DNA of 64,000 nt from Synechococcus sp. LTW-R (GCF_014217875.1 NZ_CP059060.1:1302001-1366000), one strand, 5' to 3'. Numbered from the stretch's first letter, positions 55,083-64,000 are shown. Translations and numbers: made by a program. The notes: generated by a model from the sequence alone, not told the origin.

Positions 55083-55763
55083 TCACCAGAGGCCGCGAAC
55101 GGGCTGCTTGACCGGCTCGGGAGCTTCGGCGGTGTAGGCCGCGATGCAAGCCGGGGTGTTCATGTACCAGCTGAGCAGCGAGGTGGCCTGCTGGCTGTTC
55201 TCGATGCTGTTCACATCACAGACCTTCATCGAGCCTTGGAGGCGCTGGTCGGTGGGGAGCTGCTTCATCATCCCGTAGCTCGACAGCTTGCCGTCGGCGG
55301 AGTCGAGGATGATGGCGCTACGCACGGCCTGCAGGCTGTTCTGCTGGCTGTAGAAGGGGGTGTAGTTGTTCTCCTGAATGCTCTCTTTCAGGAACTGCTC
55401 ACCCTTGGGGGAATACAGGAAGCGAGCCACAGCGGCCACATCCACGCTGTACTCCTGCTGGAGACCAGCCTGGAGCTGCTCGTGGGACCAACCGGAGAGG
55501 TCGGAGAGATTGCGAGGAACGGGGTTGTCGATCACCTCATTACCGCCCAGGGGCAGCAGGGTGTTGGAGCGGACGAAACCGTTGCTCACCGTCCGGGCGG
55601 TTTGCGTGGGCAGACCGGAGGGCTGAATGAAAGTCGGAGCGCCAAAGCCGACGCCGGACTGGTCCGAATTGATGGTGGTCGGGCCGTTCTGAGGGATAGC
55701 CTGCGCAGACAGACCTGCCATCAGGAAACCAACGCCAGCCAAGGGAAGGAGTGCCTTGCGCAT
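55083..55763 (-). CDS. Secreted DUF1400-type protein
   Basis: 226 aa with a signal peptide (RKALLPLAGVGFLMAGLSAQ, then AIPQN). The body YSVDVAAVARFLYSPKGEQF and SLQAVRSAIILDSADGKLSS matches the alpha-helical DUF1400 domain that precedes lipase domains in cyanobacterial esterases, but no hydrolase domain follows here. Two cysteines near the end (KVCDV, TPACIA) may pair. Function unknown. Confidence 0.72.
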   Translation of the reverse strand: MRKALLPLAGVGFLMAGLSAQAIPQNGPTTINSDQSGVGFGAPTFIQPSGLPTQTARTVSNGFVRSNTLLPLGGNEVIDNPVPRNLSDLSGWSHEQLQAGLQQEYSVDVAAVARFLYSPKGEQFLKESIQENNYTPFYSQQNSLQAVRSAIILDSADGKLSSYGMMKQLPTDQRLQGSMKVCDVNSIENSQQATSLLSWYMNTPACIAAYTAEAPEPVKQPVRGLW

Positions 55764-55865
55764 GGGTTTGCAGAGGAAGACATCCCCGGTATGGCGAGTC
55801 CACCGAGACGCGACACGGCAACTGTGGTTTGTTTTAAGAATCGGCTGCGCAAAAAAAAAACAAAT

Positions 55866-56540
55866 TCAGTGGTGCTCGCCCCACTGCACCGCAGCGGCAC
55901 CCTCCCCCACGAGGCCGCAGAACCAGCCGGCGGACTCCAGACAGAGCGAGGGGGGCTTCAGCCCCTGCTGCAGGTGGCTCAACTCCTGCCGGGTGGCATC
56001 CCAAAACCAATGGCGCAAGTCCTGAGCGATGGAGGAGCCCATCCACTTAATGGCCGCCTCCTTGCGCACCCAACTGCACAAAACCGCGAGGCGGCGTTCC
56101 TCGGCAGGCAGGGCCAACAACGCCTCACTCTCCTGGGCCGGGAAGAAACGCTCGGCCAAGAGATCCGCCTGCAGCACGCGGTCACGGCGCTCGAGATCCA
56201 CACCCACCGCCCACGGGGACCAGGCCAGCAGCAGTTGCTCGCCGCTATGGCTGATGCTGACGAACCCCCAGCCCTGCTCCAGACGGGGCGGCTGGGCCGG
56301 CGGGCTGTGGAGCGGAACGGTCGCCGGCGGCACCGCAAACAAGGAGGCCAGGCGCGCCCGCAACTGCTGGCGGGTAGCCCGGTAGCGGGGCTGGAGTGCC
56401 GCGGGTAAGGCCGCACACCACTGCTCTTCCTGCGGCGACAGACCAACGCCAGAGGGCGCAGCCAACGGGGAGAGCCAGAGCAGGGGCGCCTGCGCCGGCA
56501 CGCCTTCTAGGCTCCCGCGAGTTGAACCCTCACCCCCCAT
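55866..56540 (-). CDS. 4'-phosphopantetheinyl transferase (Sfp/HetI type)
   Basis: 224 aa. The magnesium site AVGVDLERRDR and the second motif SWVRKEAAIKWMG are diagnostic; WGFVSISHSGEQLLLA is the preceding strand. The enzyme moves phosphopantetheine from CoA to acyl carrier proteins. The ATG at 56540 overlaps the ATG of the divergent prxQ as CATG; a GTG thirteen codons in (VPAQAPLLWLSPL) is an alternative start closer to the family beginning. Confidence 0.88.
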   Translation of the reverse strand: MGGEGSTRGSLEGVPAQAPLLWLSPLAAPSGVGLSPQEEQWCAALPAALQPRYRATRQQLRARLASLFAVPPATVPLHSPPAQPPRLEQGWGFVSISHSGEQLLLAWSPWAVGVDLERRDRVLQADLLAERFFPAQESEALLALPAEERRLAVLCSWVRKEAAIKWMGSSIAQDLRHWFWDATRQELSHLQQGLKPPSLCLESAGWFCGLVGEGAAAVQWGEHH

Positions 56541-57006
56541 GGCCCTGCAGGTCGGAGACGTCGCACCGGAATTCAGCCTGCCTGATCAGAGCGGCAACAG
56601 CGTCAGCCTGAGCAGCTTCCGCGGGCAGCGCGTGGTCATTTACTTCTATCCCAAGGACGACACCCCGGGCTGCACCAAAGAGGCCTGCAACTTCCGCGAT
56701 CAGTGGGCCAGCTTTGAGAAGCACGGCATCGCGGTGCTGGGGATCAGCAAGGACGGCGCCACCAGCCACAGCAAGTTCATCAGCAAATACGACCTGCCCT
56801 TCACCCTGCTCAGCGACGCCGAGCCCTGCCCTGTGGCGGAGAGCTACGGCAGCTATGGCCTCAAGAAATTCATGGGCCGCGAGTACATGGGGATGATGCG
56901 CCACACCTTTGTCGTGGACGCCGAGGGGAAGATCGAGAAGGCTTACCTCAAGGTCAAGGCGGCCTCCATGGCCGACGACATCCTTCAGGACCTCGGCCTC
57001 AGCTGA
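56539..57006 (+). CDS. Peroxiredoxin PrxQ/BCP
   Basis: 155 aa thiol peroxidase: GDVAPEFSLPDQSGN, then YFYPKDDTPGCTKEACNFRD with peroxidatic and resolving cysteines five residues apart, and FMGREYMGMMRHTFVVD. It reduces peroxides with thioredoxin, which links it to the ftrC gene in function though not position. Its stop lies inside the end of coaX (convergent). Confidence 0.94.
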   Translation: MALQVGDVAPEFSLPDQSGNSVSLSSFRGQRVVIYFYPKDDTPGCTKEACNFRDQWASFEKHGIAVLGISKDGATSHSKFISKYDLPFTLLSDAEPCPVAESYGSYGLKKFMGREYMGMMRHTFVVDAEGKIEKAYLKVKAASMADDILQDLGLS

Positions 57007-57649
57007 GCTGATCCAGGGCCTCCAAGCACAGGTTGGGGGCCTCAACAAACCGGCCCGGCTCCAACCAGGGGGCGAGACGCGGAGCGTCCCCCCCGGTCAG
57101 CCAAACGGTGCACTCCTCCTCGAGCTGCTGCTGGGCCTGCTTGATCGCACCCACCATCGCCTGGAGGCAGCCCACTTCCATCGCCGCGGCGGTCTCCTTC
57201 GGCCAGGGCGGCAGGGCGCGATCCACCCCATCGGTCTGCGGTAACTGGGCTGTGCCTTGATGCAGGCTGCGCAACTGCAGGGCCAGTCCGGCACTCAGGC
57301 GACCGCCGGCAAACGTCCCCTGGGCATCCACAAGGGTGAGGCTCAAGCTCGTGCCGGCATCCGCCACCAGGACGGGGCCCTGCTGCTGCCGCCAAGCCCA
57401 CCAGCCCGCCAACGCCCGATCAATGCCGAGCCAAGCGGGGGCTCCAGCCAGGGGAACCTGCGCGAACGGCAGCCGCCGCTCCTCCGGCAACGCCAGGGCG
57501 GCGGACACCGAACCCACTGCAGCCCAGGCCCGAAGTGGCGGCACGCACCAGGGGGGCTCAGGGGATGCCGTATCCCAGCAGCGCAATCCCGAGGGCGAGC
57601 GCTCCGCCCAATGCCAACGGCTGTTGCCCACCAGCAACAGCTGGGCCAT
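56999..57649 (-). CDS. coaX: Type III pantothenate kinase
   Basis: 216 aa, at the short end for CoaX. It has LLLVGNSRWHWA (phosphate 1 loop, with Asn in place of the usual second Asp), PAWLGIDRALAGWWA, VADAGTSLSLTLVD and the GGRLSAGLALQLRSLH and LTGGDAPRL segments. It makes 4'-phosphopantothenate in CoA synthesis. Its ATG adjoins the cysH stop, so the two are probably one operon. Confidence 0.88.
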   Translation of the reverse strand: MAQLLLVGNSRWHWAERSPSGLRCWDTASPEPPWCVPPLRAWAAVGSVSAALALPEERRLPFAQVPLAGAPAWLGIDRALAGWWAWRQQQGPVLVADAGTSLSLTLVDAQGTFAGGRLSAGLALQLRSLHQGTAQLPQTDGVDRALPPWPKETAAAMEVGCLQAMVGAIKQAQQQLEEECTVWLTGGDAPRLAPWLEPGRFVEAPNLCLEALDQLS

Positions 57650-58387
57650 TTAGATGCCCTCGCCGGCCATCCCGGGAAGGTGAATGCCGCATTCCTGCTT
57701 CAAGCCGCCGAAGCGCGTGGCCCGTCCGCTGGCGCTGCCGTCGTCGGGGGCACTGGAATGCCAATCGCCGACCGTGGAATAGCCCTTGTCAAAGAGCGGG
57801 TGCTGGGGCAGGTCGTTCTCCTGCATGTAATAAAAGACGTCGCGGTTGTTCCAATCCAGCAAGGGGCGCAAGGCCCAGCGGCCGCGGATGAGCTGAACGG
57901 GATCCATCGCCTTGCGGTGGTCGGTCTGGCCGCCGCGGACGCCGCTGGCCCAGCAGCTGACCTTGAGGTCGTTCAGGGCCCGATCGAGGGGCTCGACCTT
58001 GCGAATCCGGTGGTAGGTCTCCAGGTCCTCCACCTGCCCGGTTTCCCACAGGCGACCGTGGAGGGCCTCCATGCGAGCGGGGCTCATGCCGGACTGGGCG
58101 ACATGCAGCTGGAGACCAAGCCGCTCCACCAGAGCCTGGGAGTACTGATAGGTCTCGGGCGGCAGATAACCGGTATCCACCCAAATCACGGGAACCTGGC
58201 GATCCAACTGGCTGATCAGGTGCAGGGACACCGCGGCCTGAATGCCAAAGCTCGTGGTGAGGGCAAAGCCGTCACCGAAGGTCTCCAGTCCCCAACGCAT
58301 GCGCTCCAGCGCACTCAACGACCGCAGCTGCTCACAGGCCTGCTGCGGATCGAAGCTGGGTGCGGAGGGGGAGGCAGACGTGCTCAT
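57650..58387 (-). CDS. cysH: Phosphoadenylyl-sulfate reductase
   Basis: 245 aa from ATG 58387 (STSASPSAPSFDPQQACEQL). Features: ALTTSFGIQAAVSLHL, VIWVDTGYLPPETYQYSQAL, and the C-terminal catalytic cysteine in KQECGIHLPG. The paired cysteines of the Fe-S APS reductases are absent (ALNDLKVSCWASGVRGGQT instead), so this should reduce PAPS with thioredoxin. Divergent from the NDH-2 gene. Confidence 0.92.
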   Translation of the reverse strand: MSTSASPSAPSFDPQQACEQLRSLSALERMRWGLETFGDGFALTTSFGIQAAVSLHLISQLDRQVPVIWVDTGYLPPETYQYSQALVERLGLQLHVAQSGMSPARMEALHGRLWETGQVEDLETYHRIRKVEPLDRALNDLKVSCWASGVRGGQTDHRKAMDPVQLIRGRWALRPLLDWNNRDVFYYMQENDLPQHPLFDKGYSTVGDWHSSAPDDGSASGRATRFGGLKQECGIHLPGMAGEGI

Positions 58388-58454
58388 CGCACCATCTTCC
58401 AATGCGGGGGGAGATGGTTAGGGTTCGCCCTGGTCTTCTTCTCCACCGTCTGCC

Positions 58455-59654
58455 GTGCCCCCATCCGAGGTTGAGCCCGCAGCTGTTGTGGTGATCGGCG
58501 GTGGCTTCGGTGGTCTCAATACGGCTTTGCAGCTGGCGGCCTCCGCAGAGCACCCGTCGGTGGTGCTGCTCGAGCCCCGCGAGCACTTTCTCTTCCTGCC
58601 CCTGCTCTACGAACTGCTCAGCGCTGAGCTGAAACGCTGGGAGATCGCCCCCCGCTACAGCGAACTCCTGGCGGGGTCCGGCGTGGTTTGGATCCAAGAG
58701 CGGGCCGCGCGCATCGACCGCGCTAACCGCACGATCACGACGGATAGCGGACGCCAACTGCCCTACAGCAGCGCCGTGATTGCCAGTGGCGGGCAACTGG
58801 AGACCTATGGCGTCCCTGGGGTCCGCGAGCACGCCATCGGCTTTCGCACCCTGGAGGACGTGGCCCAGATCCAGGGCTGGATTGACCAGCTCAACACCAA
58901 GCAATCGCCCCTGCAGCGGATTGGGATCGTGGGGGCCGGCGCCAGCGGCGTCGAACTGGCCTGCAAGCTGGCCGATCTGTTGGCGGGCAGCGCCATCGTC
59001 GAATTGGTGGAGCAAGGCCCCGAGCTGCTCCCGATTGCCAAGGCCTTCAACCGCGAGCAGGCCGGCAAGGCCCTACAGCAACGGGACATCCGGCTGCGCC
59101 TCAACACCCGTGTGGCCAGCGTGGAGGCCAACGGGCTGCAGTTGAAGCGACTCGGGGATGGCACGACCAGCGTGGAGACCCTGCGCTGCGATGGCGTGAT
59201 CTGGACCGCCGGCTTGGCCGCCAGCGTGCCGGAGCTGGAGCCGCCCCTGCCCCTCGACCCGCGGGGTCGGCTGCGCTGCGCGCCCTCGCTCCAGGTGGAG
59301 GGCAGCGAGGACCTCTTTGTCCTGGGGGATGCCGCGGCCTGCCCGGACCCCAGCGGCGAGCACCCAAGCGGCGCCCTCTATCCCGCCAATGCCCAGGTGG
59401 CCTATCAGCAGGCCAGCTGCATTGCCCGCAACCTGCAACGCCTGCGCATCGGTGCCCCCCTGGACAGTTTCATCTGGAAGGATCTGGGGGAAATGATGGG
59501 CCTCGGGATTGGCCAGGCCAGCCTGACGGGCATGGGAGTCACCCTGGCCGGCCCCGCGGCCTTTCAACTGCGGCGCCTGGCTTACCTGGCGCGGATGCCC
59601 GGCCTGCCCCAACAGCTGAAGGTGGCCGGCGGTTGGCTGGCGAAGTGGTTGTGA
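58455..59654 (+). CDS. Type II NAD(P)H dehydrogenase (NDH-2)
   Basis: 399 aa flavoprotein. FAD site VVVIGGGFGGLNTALQLA at the N-terminus, second dinucleotide fold RIGIVGAGASGVELACKLAD, a FAD-closing VLGDAAACPDPSG near 290, and the AQVAYQQASCIARNL and GMGVTLAGPAAF segments seen in NDH-2. It oxidises NAD(P)H to quinone at the membrane without pumping protons. Its stop overlaps the next start as GTGA. Confidence 0.88.
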   Translation: MPPSEVEPAAVVVIGGGFGGLNTALQLAASAEHPSVVLLEPREHFLFLPLLYELLSAELKRWEIAPRYSELLAGSGVVWIQERAARIDRANRTITTDSGRQLPYSSAVIASGGQLETYGVPGVREHAIGFRTLEDVAQIQGWIDQLNTKQSPLQRIGIVGAGASGVELACKLADLLAGSAIVELVEQGPELLPIAKAFNREQAGKALQQRDIRLRLNTRVASVEANGLQLKRLGDGTTSVETLRCDGVIWTAGLAASVPELEPPLPLDPRGRLRCAPSLQVEGSEDLFVLGDAAACPDPSGEHPSGALYPANAQVAYQQASCIARNLQRLRIGAPLDSFIWKDLGEMMGLGIGQASLTGMGVTLAGPAAFQLRRLAYLARMPGLPQQLKVAGGWLAKWL

Positions 59655-60304
59655 CCCGGCCCAGCGGCCTGCTGCTGGATGCGATGGGCACCCTGATTGG
59701 CCTGCGCCAGTCCGTCGGGGAGAGTTACGCCGCCATCGCCCAGGACTTTGGGCTGGAGGTCGCCCCCGAGGAGATCAATGGCGTCTTTGCTGGCCTCTTT
59801 CGCCAGGCGCCGGAGCTGGCCTTTCCCGCGCTGAGCGGAGAGGAGCTCGCCCAAGCGGAGGAACGGTGGTGGACCGATCTGGTGGCCAAAGTCTTCCAAG
59901 CCTGCGGTCACGACGCTCCGTTGCCGGACGGGTTTGGAACAACCCTCTTCCAGCACTTCGCCGATGCGGAACCCTGGCTGGTCTATCCCGATGTGGCCGC
60001 GAACCTGCAGCGCTGGAAGCAGCGGGGCTTGAAGCTGGCGGTGGTCAGCAACTTCGATCAGCGGCTGCTGGCCCTGCTGGAAGCACTCGAGCTCAGCCCC
60101 CTGCTGGATGCAGTGGTGGTCTCCTCTGTGGTCGGGGCCGCCAAACCCAGCCCCTTGCCGCTGCAGGTGGCGCTCGAGCAACTGGAGCTCAACGCTGATC
60201 AGGTCTGGCACATCGGCGATAGCCCAGAGGATCAGGCCAGTGCGGCGGCCGCAGGCCTCCGCTGCCTGCTGATCAAGCGCCCGAAACCCAAGGGCACCCC
60301 TTGA
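59651..60304 (+). CDS. HAD-family hydrolase
   Basis: 217 aa from GTG 59651. HAD motif I is LLLDAMGTLIG (second Asp replaced by Met-Gly, nucleophile Asp kept), motif II LAVVSNFDQRL, motif III lysine in GAAKPSPLPLQ, motif IV HIGDSPEDQASAAAAGL. A phosphatase of the REG-2/HDHD3-like group; substrate unknown. Coupled to the genes on both sides by 4-base overlaps. Confidence 0.85.
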   Translation: MTRPSGLLLDAMGTLIGLRQSVGESYAAIAQDFGLEVAPEEINGVFAGLFRQAPELAFPALSGEELAQAEERWWTDLVAKVFQACGHDAPLPDGFGTTLFQHFADAEPWLVYPDVAANLQRWKQRGLKLAVVSNFDQRLLALLEALELSPLLDAVVVSSVVGAAKPSPLPLQVALEQLELNADQVWHIGDSPEDQASAAAAGLRCLLIKRPKPKGTP

Positions 60305-61917
60305 AGCAATCCGCGTTGATGGGCCGCACCGCTGGATTGCGGCCCGCTCAAACCCGGCGCTTGGAGCGGCTCAGCCATCGGCGCCACCCGGAGAGCGCCG
60401 GGGTCGACTGGATCAGCCTGCAGCGCCTGGCGGCCGAAAGCGCGGAGCTGGATCTCCCCCTCAGCCTGGTCCTTGATGAACGGGGCCTCTGCCGTCTGCT
60501 CTGGGTCGGCCCCCTGGAGCAATCGGGACGCCTGCTCGAGCGCCTGCCAGGGGGCCCCCGCCGGCAGGGCAACGCCCTGCGCTTGATCACCTGCGTCGGC
60601 CGGGCCAAGCACCTAGAGCCCCATGGCCATGAAGCCGTCGTGGGGCTCGACCTGCAGCCGGGTTTTTGGCTGCGCTTCGGCAACAGCCCCCAGGCCGGCG
60701 GCCACTGGCCCGCCGCGGCCTTCAGCCCGAGCAGCGACCCCCACTGCCCCTGGCGGACCTTGGAGGAGGACGATCTGGCGGCCCTCTGTGGGTTGGCGCC
60801 GCCGGAGACCCGTGAGCCCACGCACGCCCAAGCAACACCGGGAATCGAGCAGGTGCTGCTGCTGGTGCTCAGCCCCAGCGACCCCGAAGCGGCCCGCCGC
60901 GAAATCGCGGAGCTCGAAGGCCTCGTGCGCAGTGCGGGGGCCAAGCCCCTGGGCCTGGTGGTGCAGCGTCAGTCGAACCGCGTCGGCCAGAACCTTTGGG
61001 GTGAAGGCAAGGTGCAGGAGGCCGCTCTGGAAGCCCGGCGTCTGGGGGCGTCGCTGGTGGTGACCGATCGGGAACTCACCCCAGCCCAGGCCAGGAACCT
61101 GGAGGCACGGCTCGAGCTGCCCGTGAGCGACCGCAGTGAGCTGATCCTGGACATCTTTGCCCAACGGGCCGCCAGTGCCGCCGGGCGTCTCCAGGTGGAA
61201 CTCGCGCAGCTGCGCTACCGCCTGCCCCGGCTCGCCGGCCGGGGCCTCTCGCTCTCTCGGCAAGGGGGGGGGATCGGCACCCGCGGCCCGGGGGAGACCC
61301 AGCTGGAGAAAGACCGGCGGGCCATTGCCCGCCGCATCGACAAATTGCAGCGGGATGTGCAAAAGCTCCGGGAACACCGGGCGCGGCTGCGCAGCAACCG
61401 GCGCTCCCAACGGCGCTTAGCCCTGGTGGGCTACACGAACGCCGGCAAAAGCTCCCTGCTAAACGCCCTGAGCAAGGCACCACAGCAGGAGGCGGTACTG
61501 GCGGAGAACAAGCTTTTCGCCACGCTGGATCCGACCACCCGGCGGATCGTGCAGCCCCATCCGGAGGGGGGTGCCCCGGCCCATTTGCTCCTGACGGACA
61601 CGGTGGGCTTCATCCGCGACCTGCCGCCCCCGCTGGTGGAAGCCTTCCGCTCCACCCTGGAAGAAACCCTGGATGCCGATCGGCTGCTGCTCGTGGTCGA
61701 CCTCTCCGATCCCGCCTGGAGCGAGCAGCTGCGCACCGTCCACGCGATCCTCGATGAGCTGGGCAGTGAGGTGCCCCGGCAGCTGATCGCCAACCAAATC
61801 GACCGCTGCCCCGCCGGAGCGATCGATCAGGCCAAAGCCCTGGACCCCAAAGTGCTGTTTGTCTCCGCCACCGGTGGGCTGGGCCTCGAGCACCTGAAGA
61901 GCAGCCTCTTCGCCTGA
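60301..61917 (+). CDS. hflX: GTPase HflX
   Basis: 538 aa. From the TTG at 60301 the protein begins KQSALMGRTAGLRPAQTRRL, the conserved cyanobacterial start; ATG 60319 would cut it. The HflX domain has NLWGEGKVQEAALEARRLGA and GGGIGTRGPGETQLEKDRR; the G domain has GYTNAGKSSLLNAL (G1), LTDTVGFIRDLP (G3) and ANQIDRCP (G4). HflX splits stalled or hibernating ribosomes. Start overlaps the HAD stop as TTGA. Confidence 0.93.
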   Translation: MKQSALMGRTAGLRPAQTRRLERLSHRRHPESAGVDWISLQRLAAESAELDLPLSLVLDERGLCRLLWVGPLEQSGRLLERLPGGPRRQGNALRLITCVGRAKHLEPHGHEAVVGLDLQPGFWLRFGNSPQAGGHWPAAAFSPSSDPHCPWRTLEEDDLAALCGLAPPETREPTHAQATPGIEQVLLLVLSPSDPEAARREIAELEGLVRSAGAKPLGLVVQRQSNRVGQNLWGEGKVQEAALEARRLGASLVVTDRELTPAQARNLEARLELPVSDRSELILDIFAQRAASAAGRLQVELAQLRYRLPRLAGRGLSLSRQGGGIGTRGPGETQLEKDRRAIARRIDKLQRDVQKLREHRARLRSNRRSQRRLALVGYTNAGKSSLLNALSKAPQQEAVLAENKLFATLDPTTRRIVQPHPEGGAPAHLLLTDTVGFIRDLPPPLVEAFRSTLEETLDADRLLLVVDLSDPAWSEQLRTVHAILDELGSEVPRQLIANQIDRCPAGAIDQAKALDPKVLFVSATGGLGLEHLKSSLFA

Positions 61918-61975
61918 AGCCCGTCAGGGCCCCGGGCGGATGTGCCACCATCAGCGCCTTCAACCGGCCACGGCC

Positions 61976-62611
61976 ATGCCTCTGCAGCTCGGCGACACCG
62001 TTCCCGATTTCACCCAGGACTCCCAGCTGGGTCCGATCAACCTCTACGACTTCGCTGGTGACAGCTGGGTTGTGCTGTTCTCCCACCCCGCTGACTACAC
62101 CCCGGTCTGCACCACCGAACTGGGTGAGGTCTCCCGCCTGCGCGCGGAATGGGACAAGCGCAATGTCAAAACCATTGCGCTGAGCGTCGATTCCGCCGAG
62201 AGCCACAAGGGCTGGATCTGCGACATCAACGAGGTCCAGAACACCACCGTTGACTACCCGATCCTCGCCGACGAGGACAAGAAGGTGAGCGATCTCTACG
62301 GGATGATCCATCCCAATTCGCTCAACAACCTGACGGTGCGCTCGGTCTTTATCATCGACCCGAGCAAGAAGCTGCGCCTGCAGATCACCTATCCCGCCAG
62401 CACCGGCCGGAACTTCAACGAGATCCTGCGGGTGATCGACTCCCTGCAACTCACCGACCACCACCAGGTCGCCACCCCGGTGAACTGGACCGACGGTCAG
62501 GACTGCGTCGTGGTGCCTTCGATCCCCACGGACGAAGCCCGCAGCAAGTTCCCCAAGGGTGTCACCGAGATCAAGCCCTACCTGCGCATGACCCCGCAGC
62601 CCAACAAGTGA
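61976..62611 (+). CDS. 1-Cys peroxiredoxin (Prx6 type)
   Basis: 211 aa from ATG 61976 (PLQLGDTVPDFTQDSQLGPI). Peroxidatic cysteine in FSHPADYTPVCTTELGEVSR, then IALSVDSAESHKGWICDINE and the long Prx6-type C-terminus (TPVNWTDGQDCVVVPSIPTD). No resolving cysteine in the 2-Cys position. It destroys peroxides in the cytosol. Followed by a terminator. Confidence 0.93.
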   Translation: MPLQLGDTVPDFTQDSQLGPINLYDFAGDSWVVLFSHPADYTPVCTTELGEVSRLRAEWDKRNVKTIALSVDSAESHKGWICDINEVQNTTVDYPILADEDKKVSDLYGMIHPNSLNNLTVRSVFIIDPSKKLRLQITYPASTGRNFNEILRVIDSLQLTDHHQVATPVNWTDGQDCVVVPSIPTDEARSKFPKGVTEIKPYLRMTPQPNK

Positions 62612-62644
62612 CAGTGAGTCGCTGAACCCTCGTCAGAGGCGCTG

Positions 62645-62673
62645 GCCCTCGGGAGAATTCCCGGGGGCTTTTT
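62645..62673 (+). terminator. Terminator after the 1-Cys peroxiredoxin gene
   Basis: Arms GCCCTCGGGA / TCCCGGGGGC (one G-T pair), four-base loop, T5. Confidence 0.88.
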
Positions 62674-62681
62674 GCTGGGCG

Positions 62682-63827
62682 ATGCGGGTCTTGGGACTGA
62701 TGAGCGGCACCAGCGCCGATGGCGTTGATGGGGTGCTCGCCAGCTTCCATGGACCGGTTCACCGGCCCCACTGGCAGATCCACGGCCGAGCCTCGGTGGC
62801 CTACCCGGCCCGCTTGCGCGATCAGATCGTGGCGGTCGGCCAGGGGCAACCCACCACGGCGGCGGACCTACTGGAACTCGGCGAAGCCCTGACCGAGGTG
62901 CAGGCCGAGGCGGCCCTGGCTTGCGATCCGAAGGGCAGCGCTGAGCGGGTGGGCTGCCATGGCCAGACCCTCTGGCACCGTCCCCCCAGCCCTGAGCGGG
63001 CCGGGAACAGCTGGCAACTGCTGCATGCGCAGCGCTTGGCCCACCGGCTGGACACGCCCGTGGTCTTTGATTTCCGTGCCGCCGATCTCGCCCTGGGCGG
63101 CCAAGGGGCGCCGCTCGTGCCGGCCGCGGATGCCGCCCTCCTTCCCCCCATTGGCGGCTGGCGGGCCCTGCTGAACCTGGGAGGCATCGCCAACTTGACC
63201 CTGCTGCCGCCCGGCTCGGGGCCTGAGCGGGGCGCGGCGGTGCTCGGCTGGGATTGCGGCCCCGCCAACACGCTGCTGGACCTGGCGGTGCGGCACTTCA
63301 GCCAGGGTGCCCAGAGCTTTGATGCGGGCGGGGCCTGGGCAGCCAAGGGCCAGGCCGATGAGGTCCTGATCAGCCGCTGGCTGCAGGAGCCCTACGTCCA
63401 GGGCCGGCCCCCAAAATCGACGGGCCGGGAGCTCTTTGGCGCCGCCGATCTCGAGCGCCGCCTGCGGGAGATCCATCCAGCCGAACCCGCCGATGCCCTC
63501 GCCACCTTGACGGGCTTCACCGCCGCGGTGGTCGCCCAGGATTTGCAGCACGGGACTCCCCCCTTGGAGCTGCTCGTGGCGGGGGGAGGCGTGCGCAACG
63601 CCACCTTGATGGCGGAACTGCGGCGACGCTGCCGCGGCCTGCGCCTGCGCCCCCTGGCGGAGCTTGGCATCGCCGAGAGCGATCGCGAGGCCTTGGCCTT
63701 TGCCCTGCTGACCTGGTGGCACGCCCGGGGCGTAAGTGGCTCGCTGACCTCGGTCACCGGAGCACGCCGCCCCTCGGTGCTTGGACTCTGCGCAGATCCA
63801 CCGGGGCGGGCAGGCCAGCGGCCCTGA
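62682..63827 (+). CDS. anmK: Anhydro-N-acetylmuramic acid kinase
   Basis: 381 aa, usual length. N-terminal phosphate loop VLGLMSGTSADGVDGVL, GCHGQTLWHRPP, VVFDFRAADLALGGQGAPLV, LLNLGGIANLTLLP and GWDCGPANTLLDLAV are all standard AnmK blocks. It phosphorylates and opens anhydroMurNAc during peptidoglycan recycling. The ATG lies 9 bp after the preceding terminator. Confidence 0.93.
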   Translation: MRVLGLMSGTSADGVDGVLASFHGPVHRPHWQIHGRASVAYPARLRDQIVAVGQGQPTTAADLLELGEALTEVQAEAALACDPKGSAERVGCHGQTLWHRPPSPERAGNSWQLLHAQRLAHRLDTPVVFDFRAADLALGGQGAPLVPAADAALLPPIGGWRALLNLGGIANLTLLPPGSGPERGAAVLGWDCGPANTLLDLAVRHFSQGAQSFDAGGAWAAKGQADEVLISRWLQEPYVQGRPPKSTGRELFGAADLERRLREIHPAEPADALATLTGFTAAVVAQDLQHGTPPLELLVAGGGVRNATLMAELRRRCRGLRLRPLAELGIAESDREALAFALLTWWHARGVSGSLTSVTGARRPSVLGLCADPPGRAGQRP

Positions 63828-63901
63828 GATCAACTTCCGTCGCGAAGGATCGGCAAGAGGCGATGCCATCCATAAGGTGAGAGGGACCGGCCGAAGAATC
63901 G

Positions 63902-64000
63902 ATGAGTTCCGGCAATGCCCCCGCGCTCTACGAGCGCATCCGCAGCGACCACGACCTCACCCAGGAGCTATTCCGGCAAGCCCTGCAGGACCCCTCAGGC
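63902..64000 (+). CDS. Unrecognised gene, 3' end outside window
   Basis: 33 codons from ATG 63902 run to the window edge: SSGNAPALYERIRSDHDLTQ then ELFRQALQDPSG. Helical and charged. Too short to assign; it could be a Nif11-like small protein. Confidence 0.45.
   Translation, partial: MSSGNAPALYERIRSDHDLTQELFRQALQDPSG

Noticed and set aside
54798-56408. Long plus-strand open frame of 536 codons
   Set aside because: It runs antisense to the DUF1400 and phosphopantetheinyl transferase genes, which have clear motifs; high GC makes such shadow frames common.

Overview
The window reads as chromosome from a picocyanobacterium of the Synechococcus/Cyanobium group. The evidence is a phycobilisome rod-core linker (cpcG), a CpeS/CpcS-type bilin lyase, sufR divergent from an ftrC-sufBCDS operon, two cyanobacterial AbrB genes, the cyanobacterial RarA fusion, DUF4912 and DUF1400 proteins, and a GC-rich, tightly packed core. 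No rRNA, tRNA or CRISPR array was found.

Layout. 1-14.0 kb is core: the end of a GltS-type glutamate symporter; a FucA-type aldolase with mtnA (5'-deoxyadenosine/methylthioadenosine salvage); DUF1543 and a methyltransferase whose start codons overlap; sufS-sufD-sufC-sufB-ftrC facing sufR across a perfect palindrome; an EamA transporter; bilin lyase and cpcG; DUF4912. 46.2-64 kb is core again: pgm, an RND efflux pump with its adaptor, rarA fusion, a DUF1400 protein, phosphopantetheinyl transferase, PrxQ, coaX, cysH, NDH-2, a HAD hydrolase, hflX, 1-Cys peroxiredoxin and anmK.

14.0-40.3 kb is the unusual part. A phospholipase D-like gene (14039-15458, with one frameshift) is followed by about 25 kb in which its 3' end recurs five more times (19076, 28887, 36081, 39388, 40097). 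Between the copies lie five segments that look like tandemly stacked integrative elements. Two still carry a near-identical tyrosine recombinase just inside the right-hand copy, and three right ends and four left ends share short conserved sequences. Cargo includes three copies of an outer-membrane beta-barrel gene with a constant 5' half and a variable 3' half, each preceded by a 5' fragment of a 3-methyladenine glycosylase gene; a REP-associated (Y1) transposase with a small ribbon-helix-helix-like partner, plus two remnants of it; two cyAbrB regulators; an HUH-like Rep candidate; TPR and DUF805 proteins; a long acyltransferase; a Nif11-like protein; and many small unknown genes. I read this as a family of integrative elements that target a protein-coding gene rather than a tRNA.

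40.3-46.2 kb holds a decayed and an intact LysR-like regulator, then an AT-richer stretch with a secreted acidic repeat protein and an FkbM-like methyltransferase that looks acquired.
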